Source: Symbiodinium natans (lineage: Eukaryota; Sar; Dinophyceae; Suessiales; Symbiodiniaceae). Taken from it: a stretch of 64,000 nucleotides of DNA. The notes below the pieces were generated by a model. The model made no database searches. It saw only the letters and a program-made list of their open reading frames with translations, and was not told the DNA's origin. Position 1 is the first letter of the stretch, and the number at the start of each line of letters is the position of its first letter. The DNA is taken from positions 1 to 64,000 of the forward strand of contig CAJNDS010000398.1 of the NCBI GenBank assembly GCA_905221605.1, given 5' to 3'. Position numbers and translations under genes: made by a program. Shown piece after piece: positions 59,441 to 64,000 of this stretch.

Positions 59441-61740
59441 TGTCTGAAGACAGTGCTTCTGCCCCTAGCCATTGTCTACGCTGCATTGGTCCTTGCACTT
59501 GCGCCACACCGCTGCTGCATGTGGTGAGACGTTATGCCCTCCATCATTCCAGAGCTGGTCTTGCGGATAATTTGGGGTCTTTGGGATCGCTTGAGTCTCC
59601 GAGTTTAGCAGCACCAGGTACCCCGGGGCTGTTGGATGAGCCCGGCTCGCAGCCAGAGCCAGTAGAGCAAGGCCTCGTGGATGCCTCAGGTCCTGCATTG
59701 GACTTGTCGGACTTGTTTATCGGGGATGAAAGCTGTGGGGAAGGCCTTAGCGACTTTGAGGGCTTCGGAAGTCTTAGGGAAGGTTCTCCGGTGCCGAGAG
59801 AGCATTCTGTTCTTGGTGTTGGCACTGGTTTTTCACCGTCCGAAGAAGATGGGCATGCGGCGGTTCCTGAGTTCGAATTCTCCGGAAGTCCCAACTTTGT
59901 GGTGCCGACCCCGAAGCCAAGCCCATTGAAAGGTCGTCCAGACATCAGATCGGTTGTTGAGCAGGTCGGGCTCAGAGTCGTTGATCCCGCTTCCCACCTT
60001 CGGCTTCCTTGGGAGACTGGCATTTATAAGGGTCTTTTCGAAAATTTCCCTGCGCTGTCGGGGGTGCCATCCTTCACCGTTCCTCCGGCACCTTTTGGCC
60101 TGCAGATTGTGCCTTCGGAGCCCATGGGAAGTTCGCCCGCGAGGCCCGGACCTTCGGTGGCGCCATGCAAAGCTTTGCGTGCCTTCAGGTGCCATCATGA
60201 CATTGCATATGAGGCCAGGATAGAGGCGGTTTTGGAGAAAAGTTGCCTTAAGCTTGTGGGGTTCCTGAACTCTTTGGAGCTTAACGCCAGACCACATGCG
60301 TGGCCTGCCGGTCATGATGACCAGTGCATCTATGTCAAGGCCTGCCTCGGCGTGAAGTCGCCATTCACTGTCGAGAAGCGTGCAAATTCATTGGTTCATC
60401 TCATGCGCTGGATGGTTGAGTACAAAGGGCTTCTTGTGAGCATCACCGAGGATGGGCTCTGGGATTACTTGTCATACTTGAAGGAACATGCTGCAGCGGC
60501 CTCCAAAGGACAGGCTTCCATATCAGGCATCCGTTTTGCGTTGCATGTTCTGGGAGTGTGTTTCTCCGAGCACGTGTTGAGTCGTCGATGCATTGGATTC
60601 GCCGAACAAATGGAGGCCTTGTCACGGGAGTCTTGCCAGGCATCTTCTTTGTTGCTTTCAGAGCTTCTGGCGTTGCACGGCATGTTGAAAAACAGTGCGC
60701 TGGAGCCTTGGGACCGAGCTTCCGTGGCGTTCTTGATCATCTGTGCGTATGCCAGAGCGCGAGCCAGCGACCTTGTGAGAGTCCAAAGGGTGTCGGCCGA
60801 CACCGCAGATAAATTTGGGTTCCTTGAGATAATGCTCAAAACTCATAAAGGGGCTAGGAACCCTAAGCTTAAGTCCAAGCTCCTGCCTGTGATTGCTCCG
60901 TTGGTTGGGGTCGATGGATCCAACTGGTATCACGATGTCAAGGCTGCTCTGGAAGCAGTGGGCTTGTCGCTCGATGGCGACATTAACGGCCCTTTGTTCC
61001 GTCCTCCTAGCGACGGTGCGGGAGGAGCTCCAGGTGTGCGTGAGCTTCGCGCTCATGAGGTGACTGCTTTGCTGCATTCTTTCCTTGGGCAGCCCGATGC
61101 GAATCGCCGGCTGTCTTCACACAGCCTCAAGGCAACCTTGCTTGACTGGACTTCAAAATTTGGCTTGCCTCCTCAGCAACAGCATATCCTTGGACGCCAC
61201 TGTGATGCTGTCAAGGGAAGTGCACCATTGTACTCGAGAGACCTGGTTTATGATGCCACGCGAGCTCTTCAGAGCGTCATCATGGAGGTGCATCATGCCC
61301 GTTTCGTGCCCGATGCGCCGAGGTCCTTGAGGTATCCACAGAGTGTTGCTCAGTCTCATGTTGATGTGATTGAAGTCAAGGACGAGCCCGTTGGCGAAGC
61401 AGTGCCGATTCCCACGGTGGGCAAGGAGCCAGAACCTGCTGAGCATGATGCCAGCCCTGCTTCAAGCTCCGATGTGGAGTCCTCCTCTAGCAGTTCATCC
61501 AGCTCCGACAGCGATGCACCTGCATCCTGCAAGAAGTTCGCGCGACCGGACTGGCCTGAGGAGCTCACGCGTGTGCATAAGAAGACTCGTACCATGCATT
61601 TGGCTAAATCCTTTACAGGTGGAGGCGCTGCAATCTTTGCATGCGGTCGAGCGGAATCTGATGCTTACGAGGCTGGATGCGCTTCTGGCCCAGGCAGGCG
61701 CTGTGAAGTTTGCGTTCGTCTTGGGGCTGATACGTCTTGA
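59440..61740 (+). CDS. Tyrosine recombinase of DIRS-like element 2
   Basis: 766 codons. The N-terminal 240 residues include acidic and Pro-rich stretches. A SAM-like N-terminal core-binding domain lies at about 255-400. Catalytic domain: CAYARARASDLVRV (Arg441), a beta-hairpin with IMLKTHKGAR (Lys468 or Lys470), SSHSLKATLLDW (His561, Lys564), GRHC (His587) and the nucleophile in PLYSRD (Tyr598). An acidic Ser-rich segment (about 690-705) precedes a Cys/Gly-rich tail. Box II is HSLK as in the other DIRS recombinase. It integrates the element's circular cDNA and needs no target duplication. Confidence 0.88.
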   Translation: MSEDSASAPSHCLRCIGPCTCATPLLHVVRRYALHHSRAGLADNLGSLGSLESPSLAAPGTPGLLDEPGSQPEPVEQGLVDASGPALDLSDLFIGDESCGEGLSDFEGFGSLREGSPVPREHSVLGVGTGFSPSEEDGHAAVPEFEFSGSPNFVVPTPKPSPLKGRPDIRSVVEQVGLRVVDPASHLRLPWETGIYKGLFENFPALSGVPSFTVPPAPFGLQIVPSEPMGSSPARPGPSVAPCKALRAFRCHHDIAYEARIEAVLEKSCLKLVGFLNSLELNARPHAWPAGHDDQCIYVKACLGVKSPFTVEKRANSLVHLMRWMVEYKGLLVSITEDGLWDYLSYLKEHAAAASKGQASISGIRFALHVLGVCFSEHVLSRRCIGFAEQMEALSRESCQASSLLLSELLALHGMLKNSALEPWDRASVAFLIICAYARARASDLVRVQRVSADTADKFGFLEIMLKTHKGARNPKLKSKLLPVIAPLVGVDGSNWYHDVKAALEAVGLSLDGDINGPLFRPPSDGAGGAPGVRELRAHEVTALLHSFLGQPDANRRLSSHSLKATLLDWTSKFGLPPQQQHILGRHCDAVKGSAPLYSRDLVYDATRALQSVIMEVHHARFVPDAPRSLRYPQSVAQSHVDVIEVKDEPVGEAVPIPTVGKEPEPAEHDASPASSSDVESSSSSSSSSDSDAPASCKKFARPDWPEELTRVHKKTRTMHLAKSFTGGGAAIFACGRAESDAYEAGCASGPGRRCEVCVRLGADTS

Positions 61741-61809
61741 CATGGTTTCTGCAGGCCTCTTAGGGCAAAGCCCTTTTTGACTTGGTGGTACAGACTTTTG
61801 CAAAAAATC

Positions 61810-62155
61810 TGTCTGGCCAGCTGGCGGATGCGCTTGCTGCCTGTGCCTCGGCAACATGGCCGGCGGATGCGCTCGAACAACATGGCTGTCGGCTGCGGTT
61901 TCGCCACACAGTGGCACTGCAGTCTATCGGTTGTGTTTGGTGGTTGCACCAGCCGGCGGATGCGCCGATCGGCCAGATTTTTTTCTTTTCGAGGGTAGCG
62001 CGGCGGATGCGCTTGTGCAATGCCTCGGCAACATGGCTGGCGGATGCGCCTCGACAACATGGCCATCGGATGTGCTGAGGCCAAATGGCTGGCCTTGCGT
62101 TCCCTGAGTTGTGTTTGGTGGTTGCACCTGCCGGCGGATGCGCTGAGCTGTCAGA
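61810..62155. repeat. GGCGGATGCG motif array between recombinase and Gag
   Basis: About seven occurrences of GCGGATGCGC or close variants, spaced 30-150 bp apart, several followed by AACATGGC. Two copies of GTTGTGTTTGGTGGTTGCACC (about 61931 and 62109) also lie here. It is non-coding, in a 797-bp intercistronic stretch that is only 183 bp in the other DIRS element. Confidence 0.7.
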
Positions 62156-62339
62156 CTTTTTCGAGCAGATGTTTTTGAAAGCTTCCGGCAGCCCCCACAT
62201 CCCTTCGCCGCTGAAAAAGTTGGGCGTTCTGGAGACCTCATATGTGGGACACTAAGCAATGTGCATGAGATGCTCTTGTTTTGTGGAAAATTTTTCCTCA
62301 AGCTAGATGCTGATGAGCCACCCGAACATCCATTTTGCC

Positions 62340-62372
62340 ATTTTGCCGGAGCTATATAATGTCCGGCAAAAT
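62340..62372. promoter_or_regulatory. Perfect hairpin with TATA-containing loop upstream of Gag
   Basis: ATTTTGCCGGA, an 11-base loop GCTATATAATG and the exact complement TCCGGCAAAAT, 166 bp before the Gag ATG. It could be a promoter-like or RNA element for Gag; role inferred only from position. Confidence 0.5.
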
Positions 62373-62537
62373 GCATTTTGGGGCACGCGTGGAGCTCGGG
62401 AGACAAGCTTTGCAGAGGGGTGTGGATGATTTGCTGCCTTGATGTTCTGCCTAAATCTGTCAGTGCATGCTTCAGTCCTTTGCTGTCGAGCTCCAGCCTA
62501 GGCCGCCTTTTGGAAGAGCTGCGTGTTTTGTTTGGCC

Positions 62538-63749
62538 ATGTCGAGTCTTCTGGACAGTGAAGCTCATTTTGAAAAGAGGGCCTCCGAAATCGGGATGAGT
62601 GGGGCCAGCTTGCAAGCTTTGCAGGCTCATGGGGTTGCAACCATGGGTAACATTGCACACATCATTGGGACTCCGGGCCAGCCCCTTGCAGATGCCGATG
62701 TTGAGGTTTGGATGAGATTGCATTTGCCCGCTGCGACCCTAGGTGATCAGGCCTCGCTCCGCCGCCTCATCTGGGAGGGAGGGGCATTGGCCACAGCTGA
62801 GCTCAAGGAGCAGTTAACCCACCCCGATAGTTCAGCCCAAAAGAAGGTTCCGGAAGCTGAACGCTCCCGGCGGATGGCGCATCTGAGAGCTTCGTTGCCG
62901 GGTCTGGCTTTGGAAGGTCCCCTCGAGCCCTCTTTCAGCCTACTTGATAAAGCAGCTGCCATCGAGAGAGAAAATCAGCTTCGTTTTCTCAGCCCTGATG
63001 TTTGTGTCAGTCGGGCCTTCGAGGTCACGAATGCGCGACCCGACAAGAAGGTCCTCGAGCTTGATGATGCCAAAACGCTGTCTGTCTCCAGCCAGGCTGA
63101 TGTGCCCGAGAGTCCGCCGTGCTCGGCCCTACAGCTGCAGGAAGCCCTTTTGAGGCGAGGCGTTGCTTTTGCTTTTGCACAGATTGTATCCTTCACGTCC
63201 TATCAGAAGTATGTCACACTCCTCTTCCAGCATTTGGCCCGTGATCCGCCCCCTGATTACCAGAGGTGTTCGGTCAGTCAGTTAGCCAGGGCGGACCGTA
63301 TGGTGTTTGAGCGTCTCATCGCTGCTGATGTCAAGCCCCGGCGCGATCCATCCGGCGTTTATGCCTTGGACACCAAGCTTTTGGAAGCTCTTGAAAGCTA
63401 CCAGGTCAGCATGCTTTTGATGCCTTTGGCGGCTCAGCGTCCTGATCAGCGGGGGCTGAAGCGCCCAGCTGCTTCTGCATCCTCGGGGCAATTCGGGCGT
63501 GCACGGCCTGGTTCCAAATGGGCCAAGGGCCGCGGCAGAGGGGTCCCTGCAGGCAAGGGCAAAGGTCGGATCCATGGGCCGGCCGTGCCCAAGGTGATCA
63601 GTGACTTGGGCGGGCATGCCAAGACTGACGATGGTAAGGAGCTTTGTTTCAACCACAACTTGGAAGGCTGCAAGAATCCGCATTGTAAGCGCCTGCATGT
63701 TTGCGCCAAGTGCTTCAAGAGCACTCACACGATTCGGCAGTGCAATTGA
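62538..63749 (+). CDS. Gag-like CCCH zinc-finger protein of DIRS-like element 2
   Basis: 403 codons from the ATG at 62538; an in-frame GTG lies 5 codons upstream. A helical body is followed by a Gly/Arg/Lys-rich linker (about 315-355). The CCCH finger is Cys370-x7-Cys378-x4-Cys383-x3-His387, then a second set Cys389, Cys392, His397, Cys402 at the very end. Likely RNA-binding capsid protein. A single TGA ends it and the same frame continues open to the window edge, as in the first DIRS element. Confidence 0.8.
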   Translation: MSSLLDSEAHFEKRASEIGMSGASLQALQAHGVATMGNIAHIIGTPGQPLADADVEVWMRLHLPAATLGDQASLRRLIWEGGALATAELKEQLTHPDSSAQKKVPEAERSRRMAHLRASLPGLALEGPLEPSFSLLDKAAAIERENQLRFLSPDVCVSRAFEVTNARPDKKVLELDDAKTLSVSSQADVPESPPCSALQLQEALLRRGVAFAFAQIVSFTSYQKYVTLLFQHLARDPPPDYQRCSVSQLARADRMVFERLIAADVKPRRDPSGVYALDTKLLEALESYQVSMLLMPLAAQRPDQRGLKRPAASASSGQFGRARPGSKWAKGRGRGVPAGKGKGRIHGPAVPKVISDLGGHAKTDDGKELCFNHNLEGCKNPHCKRLHVCAKCFKSTHTIRQCN

Positions 63750-64000
63750 GAGCTTGGGGCGTCGGGGGTGCTGCTGCCGCGCCCTCCGGCGCCGGGCACT
63801 GAACCACGTTTTTCCACTGGTGAGGTCGTCTCCTCACGCATTTCTCCGGACAATGCCGAATCTCTTGCAGCCTCCTTTCTCCAACAGGGGGTCACAGAAG
63901 CCGATGTCTGCGCTTTGGTGCCCTATCTCAAGTCCGAGCGTCCTGCTCGGGGACAAGGCATGCCATCCGAGTTTAGCTTTACAACGGGCGCGTACGTCCA
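63750..64000 (+). CDS. DIRS-like polyprotein, 5' part (partial at window end)
   Basis: Directly after the Gag TGA and in the same frame, 83 codons are open to the window edge: a Pro-rich start (LLPRPPAPGTEPRFSTGEV), then SRISPDNAESLAASFLQQG and EFSFTTGAYV. The first in-frame ATG is at 63960. By position it corresponds to the linker before the methyltransferase domain of the other element. Expression probably needs TGA readthrough or reinitiation. Confidence 0.55.

Larger units (their letters stand above)
59039..64000 (+). mobile_element. DIRS-like retroelement 2 (right end beyond the window)
   Basis: Coiled-coil ORF, tyrosine recombinase, CCCH Gag and the start of the polyprotein, in the same order as the element at 40113. 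All frames here are intact, so this copy may be autonomous. The start coordinate is the first ORF, not the element end. The left terminus lies somewhere in 57200-59038. Confidence 0.85.

Overview
This is eukaryotic nuclear DNA, most likely from a dinoflagellate of the Symbiodinium/Polarella type. The evidence is: 3' halves of the dinoflagellate spliced leader (TTTTGGCTCAAG) inside two LTR families; a spliced gene whose introns begin with GC or GA and end AG|G; plant-type telomere repeats (TTTAGGG) at internal sites; dispersed DIRS-like and Copia elements; and a transposase of the ISXO2 type. No rRNA, tRNA, CRISPR or bacterial operon structure was recognised. Starts are given at ATG codons, so several reading frames are shorter than their maximal open stretch.

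Layout. 1-8460: one intronless 1820-codon minus-strand gene (1110-6572) joining a ubiquitin-protease-like domain, a P-loop ATPase resembling DUF3987, a MULE-type DDE transposase, a SWIM zinc finger and an AT-hook. 8461-14488: a repeat desert of C-rich arrays, a 975-bp tandem repeat, a telomere-repeat insertion and a 170-bp tandem repeat. 14489-23400: Copia element 1, with one long Gag-Pol frame, an overlapping internal frame, a C-terminal methyltransferase-like module and a small membrane-protein frame. 24675-34904: Copia element 2, with 554-bp LTRs differing at one base and a perfect 5-bp target duplication, inserted in a decayed coding sequence. 35200-38600: AGT microsatellite inside a large inverted repeat, then a broken ISXO2-like transposase.

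38600-51700: a 1.4-1.5-kb host segment present twice. The left copy is split by a 9-kb DIRS-like tyrosine-recombinase retroelement (40113-49119) followed head-to-tail by a 476-bp internally deleted copy. The unsplit right copy supplies the empty site, giving exact ends and no target duplication. 53851-57192: exons of a spliced host gene (FVSHQW domain plus ankyrin repeats), with hairpin-forming repeats in its introns. 57200-58850: telomere-like and 8-bp arrays. 59039-64000: a second, apparently intact DIRS-like element, cut by the window edge.

How the parts fit. Both DIRS elements have the order coiled-coil ORF, tyrosine recombinase, CCCH Gag, methyltransferase-RT-RNase H, and in both a single in-frame TGA separates Gag from the polyprotein. 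Both Copia elements have Gag, protease, a second overlapping frame, integrase, RT, RNase H and a methyltransferase-like tail. The tail and the DIRS methyltransferase share the motif order VxxLFAG/VVELC, PPC/STPC, ENPPSS/EWP and YPxxL, so three retroelements here carry a related DNA-methyltransferase-like module. The USP-ATPase-transposase fusion, the overlapping Copia frame and the shared module are the strongest candidates for undescribed biology.
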